Positions 1 to 9,628 of a stretch of 32,324 nt of DNA are shown one piece after another (position 1 is the stretch's first letter; each line of letters opens with the position of its first letter). The notes under the pieces were generated by a model. It did no database searches. It was not told where the DNA came from and worked only from the letters and a program-made list of their open reading frames with translations. Source of the stretch: Peronospora farinosa (Eukaryota > Oomycota > Peronosporomycetes > Peronosporales > Peronosporaceae); the NCBI GenBank assembly GCA_947646735.1, contig CANTFK010000297.1:1-32324 (forward strand). Direction: 5' to 3'. Position numbers and translations under genes: made by a program.

Positions 1-594
1 GACAACGCGGATGAAGTGTGGCTGGTCGACTCAGGAGCGACGCAGCACATGACGTGCTCCAAGAAGGTCATGACGAACTACAAGCTCTTCTTTCCAATTG
101 ACGTACACCTTGAAGACGATGGTGTCGTGCAAGCAATTGGATGTAATGACATAATGATGTCTATGAAGACCTCGAAGGGTATCAAGAAGGGTGAACTGAC
201 GAAGGTGTGGCACATTCCCAAGCTATCCCGCAACCTTTTCTCGGTCGGTCGATTTACTAAGGACGTCGTTCCTGTAACATTCGACACGGATGGCTGTTTT
301 GCCGAAGCGAAAAGCATGAAGTGGAAGATCGGAGCTCGTGAGGGTAAAGGTCTCTTCAAGCTTCAAATGACGCCACTTCTGGGAGATGAAGCCAATGCAG
401 CCAAGTCGTCGGGATGTTATGGGGACACCAATTCGTACCTCTGGCACCTTCGACTTGGTCATGTGGGCCACGATGGACTTGATACCATCGTGAAGAAGAA
501 ACTTGGTGTTGGAATCAACATAACGTCTGTCGAAAACTGGGATGTTTGTGATGGATGTGCGCTTGGTAAGCAAACACGCGTGCGTTTTCAATAG
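1..594 (+). pseudogene. Copia-A protease / GAG-pre-integrase fragment
   Basis: This is the protease to pre-integrase part of a Copia polyprotein. The aspartic protease active site reads LVDSGATQHM near the start of the window. Further on is the zinc-binding HHCC module that begins the integrase: WHLRLGH followed by CDGC before LGKQTR. The frame is open from base 1 and stops at TAG 592-594, after which the integrase core continues in the same frame. The stop is therefore a lesion and not a natural end. Its context (CAA TAG) would fit a C-to-T change of a CAG codon, but the ancestral codon is not known. Confidence 0.9.
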
Positions 595-1428
595 ACAGCA
601 CCGAAACGCTCAACCAAGATTCTGGATGTCATTCACAGCGACGTCTGTGGACCTATGTCAAGTCCAACTTCTAGTGGCAAACGATACTTCGTCACGTTCA
701 TTGACGACAAGTCAAGATACTGCGTGGTGTATCTTATGAAGAAGAAGTCCGAAGTGACCACCAAGTTTGCTGAGTTTGTTGCTCTTGCCGAGACTCAAAC
801 TGGTAATCGCTTCAAGACGCTAATTTGTGACAACGGCGGCGAGTACACGGCTGGAGACATGGCGAAGTTTTGTACCAAGAACGGTATTGTTCGAAAGTAC
901 ACGCCGCCGTACACACCACAGCTGAATGGGGTCGCGAAGCGAATGAACCGGACGCTCGTAGAATGTGCTCGTTGCATGCTGGAGCGCGCTGGATTACCCA
1001 AGAATTATTGGGGCGAAGCTGTGACGACGGTAATGTTTCTGCGAAACCGATGCCCAACAAGAGCCATAAGTGAAGACAAGTCACCTTATGAGGTCTGGAC
1101 GAAGAAGAAGCCTGTACTGACAAACCTCAAGGTATTTGGATGTCATGCGTACTTCCATATTCCGCACGAGAAACGCTCGAAATTGGATGCCAAGGCTTCA
1201 CTATGCCGTTTTTTGGGCTACGCGGAGCATCTCAAGTCCTACCGATTTGAGGACATATCAAGTGGGCGCGTCACCGTAAGTCGTGATGCGCAGTTTATGG
1301 AAGACGTCTTCGACGGTGGTAGATCTGTCCAAGAACAAGCGGTCACTGATCTCAACGAGGAAGTGAGTACGGACCATGAAGATACGGATGACGCTGTGAA
1401 TGAAGATGAAGACGTTGAGGACGTCTAA
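595..1428 (+). pseudogene. Copia-A integrase core with E-to-K catalytic change
   Basis: This is the retroviral-type integrase (rve) core that inserts the cDNA. The first catalytic Asp is in VIHSDVCGPM, just before the first methionine at 655, and the second is in ICDNGGEYT. The third position of the D,D-35-E triad, normally in NGVAERMNRT, reads GVAKRMNRT here: codon 937-939 is AAG (Lys) where GAG (Glu) is expected. That change alone should abolish strand transfer. The C-terminal part (VFGCHAYFHIP, LDAKASLCRFLGY) is typical of Copia. The frame ends at TAA 1426-1428 in the acidic linker before RT; the same frame resumes and leads into the RT. Confidence 0.92.
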
Positions 1429-2223
1429 ACGGCAGACTTCGCGCCTGGCGACAAAAGACATCCAAGAACACAATCTCTCGATCAAGCAACGGAAATTCCG
1501 AGTTCGAAGCGACAAAACCGTAGTCTCAAGCAAATGTCAGCCATTGCTGAAGGAGATTATGAGGCGGCATTCGTTGTGGATTCAGTGGGAGAAATGCCGA
1601 CCACGCACAGGTCGGCGATGGAATCAAGCAAATCTGCGAAATGGGAAGAAGCGTGCGACTCCGAAACAAACTCGCTGCTCAAGAACAAGACATGGGATCT
1701 AGTCCAGCCTCGTAAAGGTCGCAAAGCAATCGGCTGCAGATGGGTGTTTCGTGTCAAAAAAAACAAGGATGGAGAAATTGAGCGGTTCAAGGCACGCCTG
1801 GTTGCGAAAGGATTCTCGCAAAAGTTCGGTATTGACTATGAAGAAACATTAGCGCCTGTGGCAAAGTTCACGTCAATCCGAATCGTGCTAAGTCTTGCGG
1901 CGAAGTACGATCTTACCTTGCACCAGATGGACGTCAAGACTGCTTTTTTCAATGGTAAGCTGGACGAAGACATCTACATGATTCAGCCTGAGTGTTACGT
2001 CGAGGACAGCAATCCCAACCTCGTGTGCAAGCTCAATCGATCGCTGTACGGACTGAAGCAATCGCCGCGCATGTGGAACAAGACCATTAACGAGTTCATG
2101 CTGAAGCTTGGTTTGAAGAAATATGAATCGGACCACTGCATCTACACGAAGAGCGACGGTGAAGCCATAATCTTCGTCGCACTCTATGTGGACGACTTGG
2201 TACTTGCAAGCAGCAGTGACTAG
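1429..2223 (+). pseudogene. Copia-A reverse transcriptase, N-terminal and palm part
   Basis: RVT_2 reverse transcriptase that copies element RNA into DNA. The first methionine is at 1534, but the frame is open from just after the TAA at 1426-1428. Hallmarks in order are WVFRVK with ERFKARLVAKGF, GIDYEETLAPVAK, QMDVKTAFFNG, LNRSLYGLKQSPRMWN and the catalytic YVDD box at 2185-2196, which is intact. The frame closes at TAG 2221-2223, ten codons after YVDD, and resumes at once with MLKTVKDAL in the same frame. The stop therefore cuts the RT behind its palm domain. Confidence 0.95.
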
Positions 2224-3211
2224 ATGCTCAAGACAGTAAAGGACGCCTTGAGTGGTCGATTTGAGATGAACAACTTGGGTAAGCTCAACTTCTTTCTTGT
2301 CAAGGAAATCGATCAAGAACGTGAAAAGGTATCGATGCGTCAGACCAAGTTCGCCAAGGACGTTTTGACCAAGTTTGGCATGGACAACAGCAATCCAGTC
2401 AAGACACCACAAGATCCAGGACTCAAATTGGCGAAGTCCATGTGCGAGGATTGGTGCAATCACAGCGACACAATGGCAAACGTGCCCTACCGAAGTGCTT
2501 TTGGCTGCCTCATGTGCCTTATGGTTGGCATGCGTCCCGACCTTGCCGCTGCAGTGGGAGTCCTCAGCCAATTTGCATCAAATTCATGTCCTACACATTG
2601 GCAAGCGCTAAAGCGGGTATTTCGGTACACAAGGCACGAAGACTTACGGCATCAAGTTCACGGCGGATGGCGATGCTCTTACAGGCTATTCGGATGCAGA
2701 CTGGGCAGGCGACACTGAGTCGCGCCAAAGTACAAGTGGCTACGCGTTCATGATGAACGGCGGGTGTATCAGTTGGAGAAGCAAGAAACAGCGAACGGTG
2801 GCGCTGTCTTCAACGGAAGCCGAGTACATGGCACTATCGGAAGCTACTCAAGAAGCAGTTTGGTTAAAGGTCTTCCTATGCGAGCTTGGAGAAATGGCAA
2901 AGGACGAAGCGGTCAAGATCTACGAGGACAATCAAGGTTCAATTGCGTTGGACAAGAATCCCGAGTTTCACAAGCGCACCAAGCACATCGACATACGATA
3001 CCACTTCGTTTGCGAGAAGGTGGAAGATGGCCAAGTTGTGCTACAGTATGTGTCAACACTTGACATGCTGGCCGACCTCATGACGAAGCCAATTCCCGGC
3101 CCACAGTTCAGTACGCTCCGAAGCAAACTTGGCATTATGGCATCATCGGCTGTCGAGTCGAGTGGGAGTGTTGTCAATACGACTCCTCGACCAGCTGCGG
3201 TATACCGATAA
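2224..3211 (+). pseudogene. Copia-A RT thumb and RNase H, frameshifted
   Basis: This continues the RT (FEMNNLGKLNFFLVKEI, TPQDPGLKL) up to about 2630. There the frame changes near RVFRYT: the conserved GYSDADWAGD segment is read one frame over, as if 2 bases were lost or 1 gained. RNase H follows in the new frame with DADWAGD, RSKKQRTVALSSTEAEY, the DNQGSIAL segment, KRTKHIDIRYHF and LTKP-like LMTKPIPGPQF. The acidic RNase H residues (DAD, the E of TEAEY, the D of DNQ) are present. The frame ends at TAA 3209-3211, inside the LTR that begins at 3169. Confidence 0.93.
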
Positions 3212-3463
3212 GATACCGGTATGACCATCAGTCGCGATACTACCGTCATTCCTGTGATTGGATGCAGTTGAAGTTCGGTGATTTGATGCAGTTGAAGCTG
3301 GGCTCAGGCTCTGATTGGCTGCAGCAAATCATGAATAAAGTAGAGTGTATCCAGAGGGTAAACATTAGGCTTAGAGTAGTGTAAGCGAACTAAGGACGAA
3401 ATGAATCACTTTGCGTTTTGCATTAAACCACTCAAGCACTTCCAACCTCTCCAATAACCTTTA
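3169..3463 (+). repeat. 3' LTR of Copia-A copy 1 (295 bp)
   Basis: It starts TGTTGTCAATAC and ends near AACCTTTA, preceded by a purine-rich GAGTGGGAG that could be the polypurine tract. It aligns from end to end with 23865-24159, also 295 bp, with only a handful of differences by eye. The pol stop codon lies 41 bp inside the LTR. The next five bases, ATGAT (3464-3468), are the candidate target-site duplication. Confidence 0.88.
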
Positions 3464-4149
3464 ATGATATGGTATTCATGATACCCAAACTGTTTAGGCC
3501 CCTTCTTTAGATTCAGGACTCATAAATCTAATTCATAAATATGATTCATGAATCATGAAATTGAATCAAGCGGTAATTCAAATTCATTGAATCCTAAATC
3601 ATGTGATTAACCTCTTGATCACCACATTTTTACTCCCAAAAAACAAATCATGTATTCAGAACTAGTTAACAACCATATAATAGATTATCCCACTTGAAGG
3701 AAGCCCTATTTCCTGTAAGAAATTCAAACACACCAATGCCTCAGTTGACCTAGCGGACGATGAGCTCCTGTCCCACCTCATGACTTTCCTTCCCGAGAAA
3801 AATCTCTTTCTAAAAAAAGGGGCGCTGATGGCAGGAATGGCAAAGATGCTCTTGGCATCATTGTGTGAGTGATTCAGGAGCAAGTTTGTCTATCTCAATC
3901 ACTTTTGTTATGAATCATTATTAACTTGATATATGAATATGAATCATGCATCAGCCTTGGGAATACGAATCTGAATCATGACTCGAGCGTATTATATGTA
4001 AAAACGATTCGAGTAAAAGGTCTACATACCTCAAAACCCACGAAAGTATCAAAAACATTTACTGCAATATTAATGGTTATCTAACCGTGGTAGGAAAATT
4101 TCCAACCGGCGTGTAACCCCGTCACATCGTACATGAATGGAGTTGGTAG
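3464..4149. other. AT-rich intergenic spacer with GAATCATGA-type repeats and a hAT remnant
   Basis: There is no host gene that I can support here. The stretch is rich in short degenerate copies of ATGAATCA / TGATTCAT, clustered at about 3510-3610 and again at 3900-3985. A hAT transposase fragment lies on the minus strand between the clusters. Around 4105-4125 is a short segment (CGTGTAACCCCGT with similar flanks) that recurs at about 23838 next to another repeat. The clusters could be the decayed ends of the hAT element, but I could not find clear terminal inverted repeats. Confidence 0.5.
3662..3883 (-). pseudogene. hAT-type transposase C-terminal dimerisation domain remnant
   Basis: The 73-codon frame contains FAIPAISAPFFRKRFFSG, a basic/serine stretch, then STEALVCLNFLQEIG. 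The order (IPA-SAP..R-FS-G, then EALVCL) is the signature of the hAT family dimerisation domain at the end of the transposase. The usual SER in SAPSER is changed and nothing upstream encodes the catalytic RNase H fold, so this is a relic. The start shown is only the first methionine in the open frame. The call rests on motif recognition by eye; a profile search against the hAT dimerisation family would settle it. Confidence 0.5.
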
Positions 4150-4167
4150 ATCCAGCTGACAAATAAG
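4150..4167. repeat. LINE target-site duplication, left copy (18 bp)
   Basis: ATCCAGCTGACAAATAAG occurs here and identically at 5302-5319. The two copies bracket the minus-strand LINE fragment and are flanked by unlike sequence, as expected for a long target-site duplication made by target-primed reverse transcription. Confidence 0.75.
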
Positions 4168-5301
4168 AGAGAGAGAACAGATTGTCTATTTACTGGTTAG
4201 TGCAAGATCTCTGGTAGGTAGTTAACCACACAAGTAACGCTGGAGGGTCAAGGCATTGCCTACGGCTGGCAGCACGTCTATGAACGCCGGACTGCCCTCT
4301 CGGTTCTGATATAAATATGTCGTAACATGCAGATAGTTGGGCTCCACGGACGGCTGTGGCCGCCCTGCAATAGAGACGTTTGATGAGCGCCCTCAGTAGG
4401 AGCTGAATCCTTTTCCAGATCAAAGTTTCACTGGCTTGTATCGGGATATGCGCATTGTGAAAAATCCTATCCACGCGAAGTTGCCAGAGCATTGTGATAA
4501 TGATGGTCACTGCGACTTCCCAAATCGTCCTCGAGGCTGTGGCGAACTGATCCATGTCTTTCGAGTACCGGGCTAACAGCTTTGCTGTGACCTGCGGCGA
4601 GATGCGTGGTACGCGACAGTTTGCGCAGTGCTCGAGCCAATCCAGTAGGTGGGTAGGGTGTTGAGGTGTACTCTCCCAATGACTGATAAGCCGGGCCCAG
4701 ATTGCCTGAGCACGGGGACATCCCCAAAAGAGATGCTCCTGGGTCTCCTTTTGGCGTACACATTCCAAATATGTGCATTATCCGTCCGGGGGCCGGTTTT
4801 GGTACCAAAAGTTTAGCTGTCCGGTGGCGTGTCGATATCGTGTCCATAGCTGGTGTTCCGTTACCGCATGACCGTGATCCCATAGCTGAGCCGGCGTGAC
4901 ATCTGAAGCTGTGCGTTGCCGCCGCGTAGTCTGGCTCTTGGTGGTTAGCCGATCGATGACCTGCTTCAGCGGTGCTGCGAAACAGCGCTTTGTCGCCTGA
5001 AAAGCTTTCTTTTTCAGAAAAATGAATAGTCGATGGTTGGGGACCGTAGGCGGTGCAGACAACGGATAGTGGTGGATCTGTGGGTTGGAAAAAAAGACAA
5101 CCCCATGTCGGCTGAGCTTGCTCCCCGCTTGTTGGGTGAGTTCCTGCGATTTCCCTTTTACCAGCAGCGGATCGCCGTCGAAAACCCAAGTTATGCCATT
5201 ATGGCATTAAGTGAGCTCCCAACTCTGGGGGTGAGTAGATTCAACTGAGAGAGAGAAACCCCGAACCTTGCCTGGTCCGACCAGCTTCCACGAGATGGCT
5301 T
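4168..5301 (-). mobile_element. 5'-truncated LINE (non-LTR retrotransposon), about 1.1 kb
   Basis: The segment between two identical 18-bp repeats carries the C-terminal end of a LINE ORF2 on the minus strand. In the element's orientation the 3' end is at 4168, where the minus strand ends in a CT-rich tail (TTCTCTCTCT) instead of poly(A). The 5' end at 5301 lacks the endonuclease and the RT palm, so this is a typical dead-on-arrival 5'-truncated copy. A second short GA-rich run is at 5248-5260. The exact clade is not determinable from this piece. Confidence 0.75.
4190..5062 (-). pseudogene. LINE ORF2 C-terminus with zf-RVT zinc-binding domain
   Basis: The coding frame runs from about 5062 to 4190 on the minus strand in one frame, broken by a TAA at 4778-4780. 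Just after that stop come a C-x4-C pair and then KETQEHLFWGCPRAQAIW. This is the reverse-transcriptase zinc-binding (zf-RVT) signature found at the end of many LINE ORF2 proteins (Cys pair, E-T/H-L-F, then Cys). The upstream part (TRYRHATGQLNFWYQNRP) resembles the linker that precedes that domain. No RT catalytic motif is left. The C-terminus (LYCRAATAVRGAQLSA and beyond) is not recognisable. Confidence 0.7.
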
Positions 5302-5319
5302 ATCCAGCTGACAAATAAG
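5302..5319. repeat. LINE target-site duplication, right copy (18 bp)
   Basis: This is identical to 4150-4167 over 18 bases. It marks the 5' side of the LINE insertion. Confidence 0.75.
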
Positions 5320-5906
5320 CAGCTGAACGATTGAAAAAGTAAAATACGTGGCTGTCGCATGATCGATCACCCGAAGCAAAAAGGACATACAGGGTCTGAA
5401 ATCTGATTCCGTCTTGAAGATCGAAGTAGGAAGATAATAGCGTTTTAAGTCACATGTAGTCATTTACTGCTGTGTCTTTATAATGACAAGAATCAGGGTA
5501 TTATCATGACGGTTTCAGTTAAAATGGTCAAAAAATCAACCTCGACTTCGTTCTTTGATCAGTCGCTGGCATGCAATTGCAGCTAATCAATCGTTTGATT
5601 ACGGCTGTTCTCCTGCCAATTGCGCATATGAGCAAAGCCGAGACTCGCATACCGGTTTCTGTCAATTCTCGCAGCTGCGACGTTTTTTTATAAACGAGGT
5701 GTATTCGCATTGAAAGGGATGACGCCCAGCGCCATCTCAGGTTCATGTAACATTAGCCAATCAGATTGCAAAAGAACGAGCACGACGTAAGGACAGACGG
5801 ACAACTCTTTCTCATTATGTAAATAGAAGATATAATATATGACTGGATATTGTGTGGCATTCACTAGTGCTTGTCTTATTTTCGATATGACTTGTGATCC
5901 CTTCAA
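5320..5906. other. Intergenic region, nothing recognised
   Basis: No coding frame here has composition or motifs that I recognise, and the open frames are short and overlap on both strands. The segment ends at the presumed initiator of the secreted-protein gene downstream. Confidence 0.5.
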
Positions 5907-5921
5907 CTCATTCTTAAATTT
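5907..5921 (+). promoter_or_regulatory. Oomycete-type initiator (Inr-like) upstream of the secreted-protein gene
   Basis: CTCATTCTTAAATTT fits the oomycete core-promoter initiator pattern (GCTCATT, two pyrimidines, a short spacer, then TTT). It lies 43 bases before the ATG at 5964, the distance usually seen in Phytophthora genes. This is a pattern match only; there is no transcription start evidence. Confidence 0.45.
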
Positions 5922-5963
5922 GCTTTGAATAAGACACTTCACCCACCACTCGATTTGAATAAC

Positions 5964-6191
5964 ATGAAGCTCTCTTTTGGAATTGCCCTTGCCGCTGTCG
6001 TCGTCCTCAGTTGTTCTGCCGCCCCTATCCCAGCTGACTCCGTTCCCAAAGATCACCTCCGGAAGCTAAAGATGTCCGATGCGATGTCACCATCGACTAC
6101 GGATGACCCATCGACCGCACGTCTCTCTAAATGCCACGACACAAAATATGACCCAGTTGATTGCCGGTTCCCGCCTCCCGCCGCTGCCTAG
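5964..6191 (+). CDS. Small secreted protein, effector or inhibitor-like (75 aa)
   Basis: The ATG at 5964 is chosen over the in-frame ATG at 5925 because the protein then begins with a clear signal peptide (MKLSFGIALAAVVVL, cleavage probably near SCSAA-P). The mature part is about 55 residues, polar, with KLKMSD, two cysteines in SKCHDTKYDPVDCRF and a Pro/Ala-rich end. The YDPV next to Cys recalls the Y-x-P-V-C core of Kazal-type inhibitors secreted by oomycetes. The bases after the stop, read in another frame to 6315, give GAYVSNQGCVAEMS and FFFDNVCEFI, which look like further Cys-spaced Kazal pieces. The gene could therefore be a frameshifted Kazal-like inhibitor. RKLK at residues 33-36 is only a weak RXLR resemblance with no acidic dEER. 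Secretion is likely; function is unknown. Confidence 0.55.
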   Translation: MKLSFGIALAAVVVLSCSAAPIPADSVPKDHLRKLKMSDAMSPSTTDDPSTARLSKCHDTKYDPVDCRFPPPAAA

Positions 6192-6315
6192 AGCGTATGG
6201 GGCGTATGTTTCCAATCAAGGTTGCGTCGCTGAGATGTCCGTGCGACAGCGACACTTTTTCTTCGATAATGTGTGCGAGTTTATTCGTGCTAGCCGTAAC
6301 AACTTTGAGAAATAA
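6192..6315 (+). pseudogene. Possible frameshifted 3' part of the small secreted protein
   Basis: This is read in the frame one base off the preceding gene and ends at TAA 6313-6315. It encodes AYGAYVSNQGCVAEMS then HFFFDNVCEFIRASRNN. The YVSNQ-GC and FDNVCEFI stretches resemble the middle of a Kazal domain (Y-x3-C with hydrophobic helix). If correct, an indel near 6165-6190 truncated a longer secreted inhibitor. The alternative is chance coding. Comparison with orthologues would decide. Confidence 0.3.
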
Positions 6316-6656
6316 ATCACGCTTGCTGACGATGCTGGTGCAAAACGTCACCTCTTCAACCCATCCAGAGCTCATGCGGTTTTGTTTTTGCTCTTTGTAG
6401 CAGATGAATACCATGTGGATAGTTAATGAATAAATACATTTTTGGTATTGGGTTGTATATCAGTTGTTTTGGCATTCGAATAATCAAGTTCATTCAAGTT
6501 ACGTGCGCTGGAACCATCTCTATTCCTTTTCAGATGAAGCTTTACAGACCAGGCCGTCCGTAAGCTGCAGCTCAGCCAAAGGGTCAATCTCAACTCGCAA
6601 GTTGCGCCTACTCCTCATCAACTATCGTGACACAACACACACCACTCCATTCGTAT

Positions 6657-6752
6657 AAGCTCAGCATCGGAAGTGCTTTTGCTGTAATCGTGCTAGCAAG
6701 TATCTGTGCAGTCACAGATACCAAGACCGTCGATCCTCCTCCTTTAAGTTAA
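6657..6752 (+). pseudogene. Decayed signal-peptide fragment
   Basis: The frame encodes KLSIGSAFAVIVLASICAV followed by a short Pro-rich tail and TAA at 6750-6752. It looks like the start of a secreted protein similar in style to the gene at 5964 (MKLS with a hydrophobic run), but the codon before AAG is TAT where ATG would be expected. Nothing follows the tail. It is probably a relic of a second small secreted-protein gene. Support is limited to the hydrophobic run and the position. Confidence 0.3.
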
Positions 6753-7716
6753 AGTGAAACAACAACTCATTTGATCTACGCCGCTCTGATCCAAACCATC
6801 AATACTGGTAGTGTAGGAAAAAGCAGCAAATACACTATTAAGAACGTAAAGATACGAAAGTACCTCTTCTTCCATTGGGTCATGCAGTCAAATTTGGCAA
6901 ATTGGTCAGCATCCAATGCGATGCTATCATTGAACTGGGTAGCACTAATATCGACACCGATGATAAAGATCGTAGTCACGGCGCGCCAAGTTCGTCATGA
7001 TCGTCGGAGGTGATAACGACGCGACAGGAAAGTCGCCGATACAGTGCCGAAGATCAAGACCGTACGGAAGCGATTCATTGTGGTCAGCTAAGTAGGCGCC
7101 AAAGAAAGACGTCAGGTATCAGATGGATGTATATTGTACAAGACTCCATCGGATGTCTCGTATGAAGTTGTTTAGCTAATTGAAGCCGTAGTAACTGAAT
7201 CTCTCCGCTAGCTCTGTCATGGGGATAAAGAGGCAGACCTAGAACAGAATACTCTTGTGCTGCGAGGTCAAGTTTCCGCGTCATCTGGACAGGCTCGTAC
7301 GGGATTATCTTGAGTAACTCTCATGAATTTTTGTGGGTATGTGCGCCGTAGATCCAATCGAAACGAACGAGGCCGCTGCGAAAGCATTCTGATGCATAGA
7401 CACAGGAAAAATCAAAGGTACAGAAGAGAACGACAGGTGAGGCTTAAACCAAATGAATATGACCCATTTCTGGTCTAGCTGAGCCAATAAGTTGCTACAT
7501 AACACACGGCGTCCTTGTGACACACACTGTCTAAGCAGTAGGAGCGCAGACACCAACCATTTTTTATCAAGAGCTGACCATCGTCCAAGACTTGATGATT
7601 TCTTCTGACGCTCCGTTTCTGTCTTGTCGTCACTGTTCCGTCCAGCTCCTCCCATATAGTCCCCACAATTGTCTCTCTATACAACCAGCACATATGCACA
7701 TTCCAAAAACGTTCGT
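6753..7716. other. Intergenic region downstream of the DNAJC3-like gene
   Basis: No gene is recognised on either strand. Frames of up to 116 codons exist on the minus strand (7305-7655), but they have no motif and lie where the 3' untranslated region of the minus-strand gene would be. Confidence 0.45.
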
Positions 7717-9302
7717 CTAACCTCCGAAGTTGAAGTGGAAGGTGCGGCCACCCTGCTGGAAAGTGTGCGCATTGCTGAAGGGGTTATGCTGTTGCTGCTG
7801 CTGCTGCGGGTTGCCTGTGACATCCTCACCGCGATCGTACATGGCACGCGTTTCCTCATTGGATAGAATCTTGTAGGCTTGTGCAATGTCGTGAAATCGC
7901 TTTTGCACCTCCTCGCGCTCTGTTTCATCCTTGTCAGTGTGCTTATCCGGATGCCACTCAAGCGCCTGTTTGCGGTTTGCCTTCTTGATCTCTTTCGCAT
8001 CGGACCTGCGTGAAACACCAAGAATCTTGTAGTAATTTTTTGGTTTTTGCTCTGTTTCAGAGCTGCCTCGGCCTGAGCCACCTTCTCCTCGAACCCTTGA
8101 CTCGAGTCGTCCAGCTCCAAAGCGCGCTTTGCTGATCGCACAGCATCCTCGAATAGCTCAAGACCAATCTACGCCTCGCTCAACTTTGCAAAGGCCTGTG
8201 CATTGCCGTTTTCAACGCTCACAACCTTCTCACAGGCATCACGAGCCTTGGCAAAGTGCTTGAGACGCAGCTCGCTCGTACATAACTGCAGATAGAACTC
8301 TTTGTTCATTGCAGAGTGTTCCGGATGTACTTCCACGGTCGACTGCCACTCCTTCACAGTTTCGCCATGAGCTCCACGCTGCATGGCGTCCTCAGCACGG
8401 TTCACGTACTTGAGAACCTTTTTCAGTCTCCTGTACAGGGCCTTAATGCCCTTGTGCTCCGGATCCGAGTGCAAACCCTGACGGTAGTGCAACTGCGCTG
8501 CTTCCAGTGACTGCTTGTCTCCAAGCGAGTACAGCACCTCACCACGCATCTACAACGCGACTAGATTGGACGGATCCAACTTGAGAACGGAACTGAGGTC
8601 CGAAATTGCATCGTACGCGTTCTGCAATGACACACTAAGTTGTGCCCGTTCCAGTAACAGTGGTACACTAGATATAGCCGAATCTTCCAGCACGTGGGTC
8701 AAGGAATCATATGCCGACTGATAGTCACCGCGACTATGAGCGCGCTCTGCTTCGTTAATGTAAGAAACACATTCTTTGCTCTTGTCCAGCTGCTCAATGC
8801 CTACTGTATCCTTTGGATACAATCTGATTTTCCAATGAAATAGTATCTTATCAATAAACAAACAAAAACATCGAAACAGATAAACGATAGAATCCAAAAT
8901 TGTAACGTACTCAACGAGATGATGAAAATCCTCAGAGGCCTCAACACATTGTCCCAGCATCATTAAGAGTTTGCCACGTTGTAGCATTCCCTGCTTATAC
9001 TTGGGGTTCACGTTTAAAGACGACGACAAATCCGATAGAGCGTGTGAGTATTTGCGCTCACTCAGATAAGCTCGGAATCGTTTGTAGAAATTGCGCTCAT
9101 TTGTAGGCTCTAATTCAATGAGTTTGGACAGCAGTGAAATGGCCTAAAAACGGGTAATTTGTGAGCAGAATTAGCCTTCGTTTGGAACGTTTCTGCTAGT
9201 GTTTTTTACTTGAAATCGCACCATCTTCATATCTCCACTGGCAAATGCATTATCTGCAGCTACGCGGGCTTTTGTAACGGTGTCACTAGTAGCCGCTACG
9301 TG
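7717..9302 (-). pseudogene. DNAJC3/P58IPK-like ER co-chaperone, exons 2-4 (TPR repeats plus J domain)
   Basis: Exons read 9302-9210, 9143-8911 and 8823-7717, with introns at 9144-9209 (66 bp) and 8824-8910 (87 bp), both GT-AG. The 87-bp intron is a multiple of three without stops, so it looks like coding. With exon 1 at 22129-22185 the product would be about 496 residues, close to the 504 of human P58IPK. Tetratricopeptide repeats fill most of it (KARVAADNAFASGDMKMV, LDPSNLVAL, EVHPEHSAMNKE). A J domain follows with HPD at 7945-7953 (ALEWHPDKH) and then a Gln run. In animals the family binds unfolded proteins in the ER lumen and hands them to BiP. Lesions: TAG at 8550-8552, TAG at 8169-8171, and loss of one A in the A run at 8036-8041, which shifts the J domain out of frame. 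It is either a young pseudogene or a copy with sequence errors. Confidence 0.85.
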
Positions 9303-9396
9303 CTAGATAATAATACAATCATACAGATATTAATTAGATTATTTGTGAATAAATGAAGATATCTCAATCTCTGGTGGGAATCAATTAATGAGCGGT

Positions 9397-9628
9397 TGTT
9401 GAAAATGGACATGTTGAAGATAAGGTACAATATCGCACCGCCGAGCGCCTGTTGGATAGAAGCATGATTACGGACATGATGACGGTTGATTATGGGCGCG
9501 CTGTCAGCTGAGTATGGTATAGTTAATATAGGAGTGGCTTAGATGTAGCACTTGTTGGCGAACTAAGGACCAAATATATATTAGTATTCAATTAACCACC
9601 TAGTGAGCACTACGCATCTGCTTTAATA
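9397..9628 (+). repeat. 5' LTR of Copia-B (232 bp)
   Basis: It starts TGTTGAAAATGG and ends CTTTAATA, directly before the primer-binding site. It is nearly identical to 21858-22089. Confidence 0.92.

Larger units (their letters stand above)
1..3463 (+). mobile_element. Copia-A copy 1, 3' portion of a Ty1/Copia LTR retrotransposon
   Basis: The window opens inside a Copia polyprotein. Domain order is protease, GAG-pre-integrase, integrase, reverse transcriptase, RNase H, then a 3' LTR; integrase before RT is the Copia order. Everything up to about 2630 is in one frame (codons starting at position 1 mod 3), broken by stops at 592-594 (TAG), 1426-1428 (TAA) and 2221-2223 (TAG). A frameshift near 2625 moves the rest to the next frame. 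The 5' part lies outside the window. The LTR matches that of the element starting at 23865, so both belong to one family. The element is dead: stops, a frameshift and a changed integrase catalytic residue. Confidence 0.95.

Noticed and set aside
1888..2571. 227-codon minus-strand frame opposite Copia-A RT
   Set aside because: It is the mirror of well-conserved RT codons; no motif of its own and no counterpart in Copia-B.
5964..6191. RXLR effector call for the secreted protein
   Set aside because: RKLK at residues 33-36 is not R-x-L-R and no acidic EER follows; signal peptide alone is not enough.
6771..7013. 80-codon plus-strand frame downstream of the secreted-protein fragment
   Set aside because: No motif, ordinary random-looking composition, and an overlapping minus-strand frame of similar length.
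8824..8910. In-frame coding reading of this 87-base stretch of the DNAJC3-like gene
   Set aside because: It begins GTACGT, ends TCAG, is AT-rich and its translation is hydrophobic and unlike TPR sequence; excising it restores a normal repeat, so it is treated as an intron.
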